Below, in pieces: positions 35,289-43,518 of a stretch of DNA of 64,000 bases. The notes under the pieces were generated by a model, which saw only the letters and a list, made by a program, of their open reading frames with translations, was not told the DNA's origin and searched no databases. The DNA lies in NCBI GenBank assembly GCA_041576815.1, contig JBFGKE010000008.1:1-64000 (forward strand), given 5' to 3'. The stretch is from SG8-38 sp041576815 (GTDB taxonomy: Bacteria; Myxococcota_A; Polyangia; Polyangiales; Houyiibacteriaceae). The position numbers were made by a program, and so were the translations under genes. The number at the start of each line of letters is the position of its first letter. Position 1 is the stretch's first letter.

Positions 35289-36646
35289 TTGGACTCGCCC
35301 GTCGGCCCCGTCGCAGCGGGGGTCAGCTGGGTGACCGCCGGGTCGGCGGTCGCTTCCGTCGTGCGTTCGACGGCTTCGAGCTCGTCGTCGGAGAGCGCAA
35401 ACAACCGGCGGACCGCATCGATCAGGAGCGCGCCGTCGGGCTCGCCGGCCCCCCCTTTCAGCTGGGTCATCGGTTGGTGCAACAGCTTGTTCACCATCGA
35501 CCGGCCCATCGCCTCCAACACCGCTCGGTCCTTGGGGCTCGCCCCCTCGAGCCTCGGACGCGCGCGTAGAAGCTCCTCGTCGGCGATTTGAGCGAAGTGT
35601 TTCCGAAGCGCGACGATGGTTGGCGCGAGCTCGAGCGAGCGACGCCAGGCAACGAACGAGTCCACCTCCTCTTCGATGATGCGCTCGGCCTGCGCGGCTT
35701 CCCGCGCTCGCACCGAGAGATTTTCCTCTGCGACCTGCTGCAGATCGTCGACGTCGTAGACGAAGACGTTGTCCATGTTGCCAACGCGTGGATCGACGTC
35801 GCGTGGGACGGCAATGTCGATGATGAAGAGTGGGCGGTGCCGTCTGGCTCGCCCGACCCCTTTCATCAGCTCTGGCGTCAGGATGAACTTGGGGCTCGCC
35901 GTCGACGCGACGACGACATCCGCTTCGGCGAGCTCGACTGCGAGCTGCTCGTAGGGGACGGCGCGTCCGCCGCAGCCATGCGCGAGGGCGCGGGCCTTGT
36001 CGTCGCTTCGGTTGACGACGTGAAGCTGGGTCCCCGTCTGTCGAAGGCTGCGGGCCGCGGCCTCCCCCATGTCGCCCGCACCGAGGAGCAAGGTCCTCCG
36101 CCCTTCGAGATTCCCGAAGATCTTCTTTGCCAGCTCGCACGCGACAGAGCTGACGCTCACCGTGCCCTCGGCGATGCCCGTCTCGTTGCGAACCCGCTTC
36201 GCCGTCGCAAAGGCTTGCGTGAAGCAGCGGCCGAGAAGGGTGCCGACGGTGCCCGCGGCCTTCGCTGCATCGAATGCCTCTTTGACCTGACCGAGGATCT
36301 GCGGCTCACCGACCACCAGCGAGTCCAAGCTCGAAGCCACGCGAAAGGCGTGCCGGACCACGTCGACCCCACGCTCTTCGTACAACACTTCGTCCTGGGT
36401 CGAGTCTGCCAGCCGGCTGACCAGCGCGCTCTTGGCGGTGCGCACGGCCTGGGCCGGGTCCATGCTCGTCGCGTACAGCTCGACCCGGTTGCACGTAGAG
36501 ATCAGCAGCGCTTCGTCGAAGGCGGCGGCCGCGGCGATTTCTTGCAGCTCCTCCTGAAGGTTCTCGGGGGCAACCGCCAGGCGTTCCCTGACTTCGACGG
36601 GCGCCGTTCGATGAGAGAGGCCGACGATCACCAAGTCCCTCATCAT
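35285..36646 (-). CDS. hemA: Glutamyl-tRNA reductase HemA
   Basis: Reduces glutamyl-tRNA to glutamate-1-semialdehyde, the first committed step of C5-type heme synthesis. Catalytic C52 lies in LLISTCNRVELY; GLSHRTAPVEVRE is the N-terminal signature, and LLLGAGDMGEAAARSL binds NADPH. The C-terminus is extended by an acidic Thr/Ala tail. Two ATGs overlap the upstream stop (ATGATG); the second, three bases later, has better spacing to GGGAG. The gene is linked to the cytochrome c assembly gene and to hemC. Confidence 0.96.
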   Translation of the reverse strand: MMRDLVIVGLSHRTAPVEVRERLAVAPENLQEELQEIAAAAAFDEALLISTCNRVELYATSMDPAQAVRTAKSALVSRLADSTQDEVLYEERGVDVVRHAFRVASSLDSLVVGEPQILGQVKEAFDAAKAAGTVGTLLGRCFTQAFATAKRVRNETGIAEGTVSVSSVACELAKKIFGNLEGRRTLLLGAGDMGEAAARSLRQTGTQLHVVNRSDDKARALAHGCGGRAVPYEQLAVELAEADVVVASTASPKFILTPELMKGVGRARRHRPLFIIDIAVPRDVDPRVGNMDNVFVYDVDDLQQVAEENLSVRAREAAQAERIIEEEVDSFVAWRRSLELAPTIVALRKHFAQIADEELLRARPRLEGASPKDRAVLEAMGRSMVNKLLHQPMTQLKGGAGEPDGALLIDAVRRLFALSDDELEAVERTTEATADPAVTQLTPAATGPTGESK

Positions 36647-37440
36647 GCGCTCCCTGCGGCTGCGCGCACCGCGTAGCCGGCGAGCACCAAGAGCGTGAAG
36701 ACGAAACCCATCATGGTGCCGAGCGCGGCTTTGCGCCCTTGCCAACCTGCCGCGACGCGAAGGACGATCACGCCGGCGAAGATCGCCCACGCGACGAGGC
36801 CGAGCGCCTGACTCACATAGAACTGAGAGCCGTTGGCTTTCAGCAGCCAAAACGTTCCGGTGACCATACCAAACGTCAGAAGTGGAAACCCCGTCAGCAC
36901 GGCACGCAGCCCAATCGTGTCGAGGACGTCCAGCGACGGCAGCCGCTGAAAGGCGCCGCTCAGCTGCCGCCTTCGCAGCAGGCGCTCCTGCAGCATGTAC
37001 GCGACGCCTGCCACGGAGGCGAGGGCGAAAGCGACGAGCCCGATGACGTTTGCGCCGATGTGAAGCGAGAGCATCGCAGATTCGACTCGAGGCGAGACGG
37101 GCGCGTAGCTGCTGCCGAGCCCCGAAGCGAGGAGAAGCATCAGCGAGAGTGGGGCCACGAATGCGCCGAGGATCGTGACGTCGAAGCGATACGAAGCGAG
37201 CAGGAACGCGATCCCGATGCCAAACGACGAAATGCTCAGGATCTGCGAGATGTCCGCGAGCGGCATCTCGCCCGGAGGTGCTTCGAAGAGCAGAAATGCC
37301 AAATGGGCACCGAGTGCAGACACGAAGACGGTGCCCGGCACGCGGCGCCCTTTGTCGGACCCGCGCGTCAGCTGGAACAGATAGAGGATGCAGGCGATTG
37401 CATACAGAGCCGCGGTGGCGATGAAGAGGCCGGCTTTCAT
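36643..37440 (-). CDS. CcsA/HemX-like cytochrome c assembly membrane protein
   Basis: 265 residues with about eight hydrophobic spans. Conserved histidines lie in ALGAHLAFLL and SLHIGANVIG, and the region LKANGSQFYVSQALGLVAWAIFAG is typical of the CcsA/CcmC/HemX superfamily, which handles heme in the membrane. In many genomes such a gene precedes hemA, as here, and is thought to modulate heme supply or glutamyl-tRNA reductase level. The tryptophan-rich WxWD motif of true CcsA is not obvious, so HemX-like is safer. Confidence 0.85.
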   Translation of the reverse strand: MKAGLFIATAALYAIACILYLFQLTRGSDKGRRVPGTVFVSALGAHLAFLLFEAPPGEMPLADISQILSISSFGIGIAFLLASYRFDVTILGAFVAPLSLMLLLASGLGSSYAPVSPRVESAMLSLHIGANVIGLVAFALASVAGVAYMLQERLLRRRQLSGAFQRLPSLDVLDTIGLRAVLTGFPLLTFGMVTGTFWLLKANGSQFYVSQALGLVAWAIFAGVIVLRVAAGWQGRKAALGTMMGFVFTLLVLAGYAVRAAAGSA

Positions 37441-37530
37441 GGTTGTGTCGAGGCCCCCATGGTTGTGCGGCAGGCCACTAAAAAGCCTACCATGACGGGG
37501 TTTTGCGGGGTAGGCGTGGGCCCGGGGACG

Positions 37531-37559
37531 TTGACAAGCCGCCGCGCCGTCCTTACTTA
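37531..37559 (+). promoter_or_regulatory. Strong sigma-70-type promoter for trxA
   Basis: TTGACA, 17 bases, TACTTA: a perfect -35 and a near-consensus -10. The start codon lies 33 bases after the -10 box, with AGGAGC as ribosome site. Confidence 0.8.
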
Positions 37560-37591
37560 GTCGGTCTCTAGGAGAGAGAACAGGAGCACAA

Positions 37592-37921
37592 ATGGCTGGC
37601 CCGAACGTACACGCAGTAAACGATCTGAATTTCGATACGGAGGTTCTTCAGGCGGACTCCCCTGTGCTCGTCGATTTTTCGGCGGTGTGGTGTGGGCCGT
37701 GCAAGCAGATCGCGCCGCTCATCGATCAGCTCGCTGACGAGTACGAGGGCAAGGTCAAAGTCACGCACCTGGACATCGACGAAAGCCCGGGGACCGCGGC
37801 GAAGTACGGCATCCGGGGCGTTCCGACCCTCATGGTCTTCAAGGGCGGCGAGCTCGTCGGCCAGCACATCGGTGCAGCCCCCAAGACGACCATCGCTCAG
37901 TTGATGGACCGCGCGCTGTAA
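37592..37921 (+). CDS. trxA: Thioredoxin
   Basis: A 109-residue protein-disulfide reductase with the WCGPCK active site (C34, C37) and the cis-proline segment GIRGVPTLMVFKGG. It is full length for a classic thioredoxin. It is a single gene with its own strong promoter and is convergent with dut. Confidence 0.97.
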   Translation: MAGPNVHAVNDLNFDTEVLQADSPVLVDFSAVWCGPCKQIAPLIDQLADEYEGKVKVTHLDIDESPGTAAKYGIRGVPTLMVFKGGELVGQHIGAAPKTTIAQLMDRAL

Positions 37922-38368
37922 TCAGCGACCCGTGCTGCCGAAGCCGTCCTGGCCGCGGGCCGTGTCGCCTAGCTCGGCATCGGTCTCGACGGCTTGGATC
38001 TCCACTCGGGTCACCGGCGCGACCACCAGCTGCGCGATTCGTTCGCCGTGCTCGATCGTGAACGGCGCCTCGCCGTGATTGATTAGAAGCACCTGAAGCT
38101 CGCCGCGGTAGTCCTGGTCGATCGTGCCGGGTGCATTGAGCACAGTCACGCCGTGGCGCGCCGCGAGGCCCGATCGCGGTCGGACCTGGCCCTCATGGCC
38201 GTCGGGTAGGGCGATGCGGAGACCCGTGGGCACCCGAGCGGTGTCTCCTGGCCCGATCACGACCGGCCTATCCAGGCAGGCGGCGAGATCCAGCCCCGCC
38301 GCGCCGCCGGTTTTGTAAGCGGGCACGACCGCTTCTGCGCGCATCCTGTAGACGCGCACCGCGGGCAT
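37922..38368 (-). CDS. dut: Deoxyuridine 5'-triphosphatase Dut
   Basis: Hydrolyses dUTP to dUMP and pyrophosphate, keeping uracil out of DNA. 148 residues show motif I AAGLDLAA, motif II RPRSGLAARHG, motif III GTIDQDYRGEL, motif IV ERIAQLVV and the C-terminal motif V GFGSTGR. The ATG overlaps the pnp stop by one base (TAATG), so Dut is made from the pnp message. Confidence 0.96.
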   Translation of the reverse strand: MPAVRVYRMRAEAVVPAYKTGGAAGLDLAACLDRPVVIGPGDTARVPTGLRIALPDGHEGQVRPRSGLAARHGVTVLNAPGTIDQDYRGELQVLLINHGEAPFTIEHGERIAQLVVAPVTRVEIQAVETDAELGDTARGQDGFGSTGR

Positions 38369-40758
38369 TACTCGCTTCGCTCGCGCACTCGGTCTCGGTC
38401 GCGATCCCGGTCCCGGTCCCGGTCGCGATCCCGGTCCCGATCCCGATCCCGATCCCGACTTCGATCCCGGTCGCGATCCCGATCCCGTCCGCGATCTCGG
38501 TCGCCGTCTCGGCCGCCCGCACGGGCGCCGCCGCCGCCTCGACCGCCGCGATCCCGATCCCGGTCGCGACCGCCTCGGCCGCCGCGATCCCGATCGCGTC
38601 CGCGGCCTCGATCCCGATCGCGTCCGCCGCGTCCGCCGCCTTCGCGGCGCTCCTTGCGCTCGGGCTCGACGTAGCCCTCTGGCTTTTCGAGAAGCGCTTT
38701 GCGCGAAAGCCGAATTCGGCCCTCGCGATCGATATCACTGATCATCACCTCGACCTCGTCCCCGAGGTCCATGACGTCTGCGACTTTTTCGACGAAGCCC
38801 CAGTCCATGTCGGTGATGTGCAGCAGCCCATCCTTGCCGGGCGCAATCTCGAGAAACGCGCCGTAGTTCTCGACGCGCCTGACGATGCCCTTGTACTTGG
38901 TGCCGATCTCCGGCTCGACCGTGAGGCTTTCGATGATCTCGATCGCCTTCTTGAGCGCCTCGCCGTCCGGCGATGCGATGCTCACGGTGCCGTCGTCGGA
39001 GATGTCGATCTTGGCGCCGGTCTGATCGGTAATTGCTTTGATCATCTTGCCGCCAGGGCCGATCACGACGCGAATCTGATCGGGCTTGACCTTGAGCGTC
39101 TCGATGCGCGGCGCGTGCTTCGACAGCTCCGGCCGATGGGTTGGCATGACCTCGTTCATCTTGCCGAGGATGTGGAGCCGTCCATCGCGAGCCTGATCGA
39201 GCGCCTCGCTCATAATCTCTTGCTTCAGGCCGGCGATCTTGATGTCCATCTGAATGGCAGTGATGCCCTTGTCGGTGCCACAAACCTTGAAGTCCATGTC
39301 GCCGAGGTGGTCTTCGTCGCCGAGGATGTCCGTGAGGACGGCGTATTTGTCCCCCTTCATGATCAGGCCCATCGCCACGCCTGCGACGGGGGCTTTGATC
39401 GGGACCCCCGCGTCCATCATCGCAAGGCTTCCGCCGCAGACCGTCGCCATTGACGATGATCCGTTCGACTCGGTGATTTCGGAGACGATTCGCATCGTGT
39501 AGGGGAAGCTCTCGTGGTCGGGAAGCACTTTGGTGAGCGCGCGTTCTGCAAGATTGCCGTGTCCGACCTCGCGCCGTCCGGGACCGCGCAGAAACTTCGT
39601 TTCGCCGACCGAGTAGGGCGGGAAGTTGTAGTGGAGGATGAACGGCTTGTAGTACTCCTCGGTCAGTCCATCGATCTTCTGCTCGTCCTGGCGGGTGCCG
39701 AGCGTCGTCGTCACGATGCTTTGGGTTTCACCGCGTGTGAAGAGTGACGACCCGTGCACGCGTGGCAAGAGGCTCACCTCGATCGCGATCGGCCGGACGG
39801 TCTTGTAGTCGCGGCCATCGACGCGGCGCCTGTCGTCGAGCACCTGCGCGCGCATGGTGTCGTAGCGAAGGTCCTCGTATGCGCTCTTGATCTCGCCCTC
39901 CTGCTCGGAAAACTCCTCCGCGAGCTCAGCCACGACTTCCTTTTTGATCTCGCTGAAGCGGTCGTAGCGCGCGTGCTTTTCAGCGATGTTGCAGGCCTCG
40001 ATCACTTTCTGGAGGGCGACCTCTTTCACGCGGGCGTCGATCTTCTCGTCGCGCGCTGGCGGTTGGAACGACCACTTCTCCTTGCCGACCGCCTCGCGGA
40101 TCTTCTCGATCAGCTCGAGCACCCCCTGCACCGCTTGGTGACCAAACTGGATCGCCGCGACCATGTCGGCCTCGGGCATCTCGTTGGCCTCGCCCTCGAC
40201 CATGACGATCGCGTCCTTCGACGCGGCGATTAGGAGCTCGCAGTCGCTTTGCTCGATCTCTTCGTAGGTCGGATTCGCGATCAGCTTTCCGTCGATGCGG
40301 CCCACGCGGACGCCCGCAATCGGCCCCGCCCATGGCAGTGGGCTGATGTGAATCGCGGCGGACGCGCCGATCATCGCCAGCACGTCCGACGGATTGATCG
40401 CATCGGCGCTGATGACGGTCGCGATGACCTGGGTCTCGGCCATGTAGCCATCGGGGAAAAGAGGGCGGCACGGACGGTCGATTAGACGCGACGTGAGCAC
40501 TTCGTGATCTCGAAGCCTGCCCTCGCGCTTGAAGAAGCCCCCCGGGATCTTGCCGGCCGCGTACGTCTTTTCCACGTAATCGACGGTCAGTGGGAAAAAC
40601 GGCTGCCCGGGCCTTGCCTCTTTCGCACCGCAGACCGTGACGAGCACCATGGTTTCGCCGCTGCTGACCAGCACCGAGCCCGCCGCCTGCTTGGCGATGC
40701 GACCGGTCTCGATGGTGATCTCCTTGTCACCGACCTTGACGGATTCTCTAATTATCAT
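38368..40758 (-). CDS. pnp: Polynucleotide phosphorylase Pnp with a long Arg-Asp/Arg-Gly tail
   Basis: A phosphorolytic 3'-5' exoribonuclease. Two RNase PH domains (about 1-550) with SSMATVCGGSLAMMDAG, a KH domain (IRVVIGPGGKMIKAITDQTG) and an S1 domain (GIVRRVENYGAFLEI) match the family. After S1, about residues 700-796 are almost only R, D, G: repeated RD with RGG patches, ending RVRERSE. E. coli Pnp has 711 residues and no such tail. The tail should be disordered, may bind RNA or drive condensation, and is encoded by a GC repeat that could slip. Downstream of rpsO, as is common. Confidence 0.96.
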   Translation of the reverse strand: MIIRESVKVGDKEITIETGRIAKQAAGSVLVSSGETMVLVTVCGAKEARPGQPFFPLTVDYVEKTYAAGKIPGGFFKREGRLRDHEVLTSRLIDRPCRPLFPDGYMAETQVIATVISADAINPSDVLAMIGASAAIHISPLPWAGPIAGVRVGRIDGKLIANPTYEEIEQSDCELLIAASKDAIVMVEGEANEMPEADMVAAIQFGHQAVQGVLELIEKIREAVGKEKWSFQPPARDEKIDARVKEVALQKVIEACNIAEKHARYDRFSEIKKEVVAELAEEFSEQEGEIKSAYEDLRYDTMRAQVLDDRRRVDGRDYKTVRPIAIEVSLLPRVHGSSLFTRGETQSIVTTTLGTRQDEQKIDGLTEEYYKPFILHYNFPPYSVGETKFLRGPGRREVGHGNLAERALTKVLPDHESFPYTMRIVSEITESNGSSSMATVCGGSLAMMDAGVPIKAPVAGVAMGLIMKGDKYAVLTDILGDEDHLGDMDFKVCGTDKGITAIQMDIKIAGLKQEIMSEALDQARDGRLHILGKMNEVMPTHRPELSKHAPRIETLKVKPDQIRVVIGPGGKMIKAITDQTGAKIDISDDGTVSIASPDGEALKKAIEIIESLTVEPEIGTKYKGIVRRVENYGAFLEIAPGKDGLLHITDMDWGFVEKVADVMDLGDEVEVMISDIDREGRIRLSRKALLEKPEGYVEPERKERREGGGRGGRDRDRGRGRDRDRGGRGGRDRDRDRGGRGGGGARAGGRDGDRDRGRDRDRDRDRSRDRDRDRDRDRDRDRDRDRDRDRVRERSE
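38383..38640. repeat. Coding repeat tract for the Pnp RD tail
   Basis: Short tandem units of CGN-GAC/GAT codons, broken by glycine codons, in the 3' part of pnp. At the DNA level it reads as imperfect 6-bp and 12-bp repeats and may vary in length between strains. Confidence 0.7.
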
Positions 40759-40912
40759 TGCTCTCTTGCTTTCCGCGCGGCTCTCCGCGCCTGCGGTCTG
40801 TCTCCGCGTCGAGAGCGGTCTCGGTCCCCGATTCCAGGATTCGAGCCTCAGCTCAAATCATCGAAGCGAAGAGCGAACTCCGGACCCGACGCGAATCGAC
40901 CAAGGGTCTACA

Positions 40913-40925
40913 GGGACAACGTCCC
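40913..40925. other. Small hairpin after rpsO
   Basis: GGGAC-AAC-GTCCC (as written on the + strand) lies 11 bases downstream of the rpsO stop in the 177-base rpsO-pnp gap. There is no T run, so it is more likely a processing or stability hairpin than a terminator. The rest of the gap shows no gene. Confidence 0.35.
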
Positions 40926-40935
40926 GGGGCTCAGC

Positions 40936-41205
40936 TTACTTCCGAATGCCAAGCTCTGAAATGATCTTGCGGTATCGCTCCACGTCCTGGGATCGGACAT
41001 AGTCGAGAAGTCGCCGGCGCTGGCTCACCAGCTTGAGCAGGCCTTGACGGGAGTGATGGTCTTTCTTGTGTGTCTTGAAGTGCTCGGTCAGGTAGCCGAT
41101 GCGCTCGCTCAAGATCGCGATTTGGACTTCCGGCGACCCGGTGTCCTTGTCGTGGGTGCGGAATTGACCGATCAGCTCGGACTTCCTGTCGGCGGTGAGT
41201 GCCAT
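40936..41205 (-). CDS. rpsO: Ribosomal protein S15
   Basis: An 89-residue primary 16S rRNA-binding protein of the small subunit. The sequence shows FRTHDKDTGSPEVQIAILSERI and the loop HSRQGLLKLVSQRRRLLDYVR, universally conserved. It heads the rpsO-pnp-dut gene string. A purine-rich GGGCGAG precedes the ATG at a little distance. Confidence 0.98.
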   Translation of the reverse strand: MALTADRKSELIGQFRTHDKDTGSPEVQIAILSERIGYLTEHFKTHKKDHHSRQGLLKLVSQRRRLLDYVRSQDVERYRKIISELGIRK

Positions 41206-41301
41206 GCGTGACTCGCCCTAAATCTCTCTATAAACGTTGAATTTCCTGCGTGAAGACGGCGGACTATGCGCCGCCCCCCCACCCCCGTCAAGCCCCCCAA
41301 A

Positions 41302-41353
41302 AAAAGGGGACAGTCCCCTTTTCCAGGAGCGAACATGGAAAAGGGGACAGTCC
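41302..41353. repeat. Palindromic repeat, copies 2 and 3, forming a composite hairpin
   Basis: A full 21-bp copy of the element at 12679 (arms AAAAGGGGAC/GTCCCCTTTT, 41302-41322) is followed 16 bases later by a truncated copy (AAAAGGGGACAGTCC, 41339-41353). The two also pair with each other: CAGTCCCCTTTTCCA and TGGAAAAGGGGACAG form a 15-bp stem with one mismatch around a 10-base loop. The gap between rpsO and the lipoprotein gene holds nothing else recognised. Confidence 0.75.
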
Positions 41354-41453
41354 TCGATAGCTGCCGGGTAGGAAGGGGTTGTGCGGGCGTGCCGTATTCT
41401 GGTACCCACGTTTGCGGACACCGCGGCTGAACGGTGGTGCAGGAGGTCAGACG

Positions 41454-41873
41454 ATGAAAAGAGGGCGAGTTTTTTGGGCGATCGTGTTTGGCGGCATGCT
41501 GGCGATCACGGGCTGTGGAGACGAGGGCGACGGTGACTCCAATGGAACCGGTGCCTCATCGGGCACCGGGGGCATGACCGGCACCGGCGGGATGACCGGG
41601 ACAGGCGGCATGACCGGCACCGGGGGCATGACCGGCAGCTCGAACGACACCTGCGAGGCGATCTGCAATAGCGCCTGCGCCTTCCAAGGCGTCGACCCCG
41701 ACGCCAACCAGTGCCTCACGTCATGTCAGGTGGGGCTCGCGAACTTCGTGAACGACGGCTGCGGGCCGGAGGCCGATGCATACCTCGACTGCATCGAGGG
41801 CTTCGACTGCAATCCCGAGGCGAACCAGTGCCAGAGTGAAGCCATCGCCTGGGGCACCTGCCTCGCGCTCTGA
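41454..41873 (+). CDS. Small lipoprotein with Thr-Gly-Met tandem repeat and Cys-rich domain
   Basis: 139 residues. An N-terminal lipoprotein signal (AIVFGGMLAITGC, lipobox ITGC) is followed by acidic residues, then four tandem TGTGGM units encoded by an 18-bp repeat, then a Cys-rich C-terminus with about eleven cysteines (CEAICNSACAFQ, CLTSC, CGPEADAYLDCIEGFDC). The layout resembles the protein at 24462. The spacer probably lifts the Cys-rich domain from the membrane. AGGAGG precedes the ATG. Function unknown. Confidence 0.82.
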   Translation: MKRGRVFWAIVFGGMLAITGCGDEGDGDSNGTGASSGTGGMTGTGGMTGTGGMTGTGGMTGSSNDTCEAICNSACAFQGVDPDANQCLTSCQVGLANFVNDGCGPEADAYLDCIEGFDCNPEANQCQSEAIAWGTCLAL

Positions 41874-41892
41874 CGACTCTCCCGCCGACGAA

Positions 41893-42747
41893 TCAGAGCC
41901 CGGCGCGCGAGGCGATCAGGTCGATCGCCTTGCGCGGATCCGTCTCACCCGTTGCACCCAACATCGCGACGGCGCGAGTGATGCCGATCTCCTCGAGCTC
42001 AGCGAGCCCGTCCTTCGAAAGTCGCCAGTTGGTCGTGATGTCGATCGAGTCGAAAGGGCGGCCGGACTCGCTCGCGATGGCCCGAAGCATGGCGATCTTC
42101 TCGCCGAGCGCCTGCACGGAATCGCCCAGCCCGTACCATCCCTGCGCCCCGTGGACGACGCGATTCAGCATCTTCGTCGTGGCGCCTCCGATCAGGATCG
42201 GCGGGTGCGGTTTTTGCTCGGGTAGTGGATAGCTCTTGAAACCGTGCCACGAGAGGAAGTCGCTTTCGTGCTCGACCTCCTCGCCGCCCCACACCTTCTT
42301 GATCGCTGCCAGGTAGTCGTCGAAACGCGTGCCTCGGCGCTCGAACGGCGTGCCCATGGCTTGGAACTCCTCAGCGAGCCATCCGATGCCGAGACCGAGG
42401 ATGAGACGGCCCCCGCTCAGCACGTCGATCGAGGCGGTTTGCTTCGCGAAGAGCAATGGATTGGTTTGCGGCAAAATGTTGATCCCGGTGCCCAAGCGTA
42501 TCGTTTTCGTTGCAGCAGCGACGTGCGCCAGGGAGATCAGCGGATCGATGAACCAGGTCTCCGGTGCCGCCGGCATCTTGCCGGAGCGCGCGTACGGGTA
42601 CCTAGAGTCGTAGTCGATCGGCACGATCACGTGCTCGAAAGTCCAAACGGACTCTATGCCCGCAGCCTCCGCGTGCTGCGCGATTTCGATCATCTGCGCC
42701 GCGCTTTCGGGCCCCCCTGCATTGATGGAAACGATGCCGATCTTCAT
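41893..42747 (-). CDS. LLM-class F420/FMN-dependent oxidoreductase
   Basis: 284 residues of the luciferase-like monooxygenase fold: FEHVIVPIDY near the start, RLGTGINILPQTNPLLFAKQTASIDVLSGGRLILGLGIGW (a long, strongly conserved block, described in part) and PPILIGGAT. It belongs to the group of probable F420-dependent oxidoreductases; FMN cannot be excluded. No F420 biosynthesis gene is present in this window. Its ATG overlaps the stop of a hotdog-type remnant (ATGA). Confidence 0.9.
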   Translation of the reverse strand: MKIGIVSINAGGPESAAQMIEIAQHAEAAGIESVWTFEHVIVPIDYDSRYPYARSGKMPAAPETWFIDPLISLAHVAAATKTIRLGTGINILPQTNPLLFAKQTASIDVLSGGRLILGLGIGWLAEEFQAMGTPFERRGTRFDDYLAAIKKVWGGEEVEHESDFLSWHGFKSYPLPEQKPHPPILIGGATTKMLNRVVHGAQGWYGLGDSVQALGEKIAMLRAIASESGRPFDSIDITTNWRLSKDGLAELEEIGITRAVAMLGATGETDPRKAIDLIASRAGL

Positions 42748-42950
42748 CGCCCCAGTGGTAGCGGGTCGCGCGCGGCCTGTCTACGGGGCGGCGCATCCGC
42801 GCCGGGCTTCGCCCATCGGGCTCGCCAACGGGACAACCAGCGCAATCGGATCCAGACCGCGGCCGCCGCCGCGCACAATTGCCCGTCCGCGTCGTACACC
42901 GCCGTTCCACAGAACGCCTTGCGGCCCTCGCGGCCCAACGGCCAGGAGGC
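42744..42950 (-). pseudogene. 3' remnant of a hotdog-fold (thioesterase-like) gene
   Basis: This open stretch encodes SWPLGREGRKAFCGTAVYDA and DGQLCAAAAAVWIRL, which reads like the C-terminal beta-strand pair of PaaI/hotdog proteins (pattern PxGReGRK...aLyDadGxllAxAxAxWI). The 5' part is missing. It begins in frame right after the stop of the META gene, and its own stop overlaps the LLM gene start as ATGA, as if an operon gene lost its front end in a deletion. The distal 35 residues are basic, low-quality sequence. Confidence 0.55.
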
Positions 42951-43448
42951 TCATTGCGGCGGTCGAGGCCTGGCCTCGAACCGTGCGACCACCGTCTTGT
43001 CGGCGAATAGCGAGAGGTTTGGGCCTTCGATTTCGTAGTGCGTGACCGAACCGAGCACCGTGAAGAGCTCTTGCTCGCGCTTCATGCCCTCCGGGCATGC
43101 CATGCGCGTGGCGCCGAGCGAGCCAAACGTGAGCGACTCCCCGGCCGACTCGTACGAGCCGAAGAACCGGTTGCAGCCTCCGAAGCCGTACGCGCTCCGT
43201 TTCTTGGAGCTGAGCTCGAGGAAGGGTGCTTTTTCGGGCACCTTCACCTCCACCGGTGTACCGCCGAGCTCGATGAGGGCCCAGTAGGTGTCTTCCAGCA
43301 GAGCGGTCACCGTGCTGGCTGGCATGGGTGGCTCGCTCTTTTCATTTGCGGCGGTGTGGCTCGCTTGCCTCTCTTTGCAACCAGCGGCGGCAAGCAGGCC
43401 GGCCGCCGCAACGAGCCCAAGCACGACGCCGAGTTGTCTCCCTGTCAT
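42951..43448 (-). CDS. META-domain (HslJ-like) lipoprotein
   Basis: 165 residues from the ATG at 43448 (a GTG seven codons upstream is also in frame). The lipoprotein signal ends in LAAAGC. The META domain spans about 50-150: DTYWALIELGG, then YGFGGCNRFFGSYE and GSLGATRMACPEG, the classic CNRF and TrmACP motifs with a probable disulfide. HslJ-type proteins are linked to outer-membrane heat or antibiotic resistance. It lies downstream of the LytST pair on the same strand. Confidence 0.88.
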   Translation of the reverse strand: MTGRQLGVVLGLVAAAGLLAAAGCKERQASHTAANEKSEPPMPASTVTALLEDTYWALIELGGTPVEVKVPEKAPFLELSSKKRSAYGFGGCNRFFGSYESAGESLTFGSLGATRMACPEGMKREQELFTVLGSVTHYEIEGPNLSLFADKTVVARFEARPRPPQ

Positions 43449-43518
43449 GCAGACCGCATTTACCACCAAGAGGCCGAAACGCTAAACGTTTTCGCCTCTC
43501 GAAGCGCGTCCCGGGTGC

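Noticed and set aside
38383..38640. GC repeat read as a CRISPR or tandem repeat array
   Set aside because: It is in frame within pnp, has no spacers, and encodes alternating Arg-Asp; it is a coding low-complexity tail.
42744..42938. A small independent gene starting at a TTG
   Set aside because: The content matches only the C-terminal part of a hotdog protein and it follows a stop in the same frame, so a remnant is the better reading.
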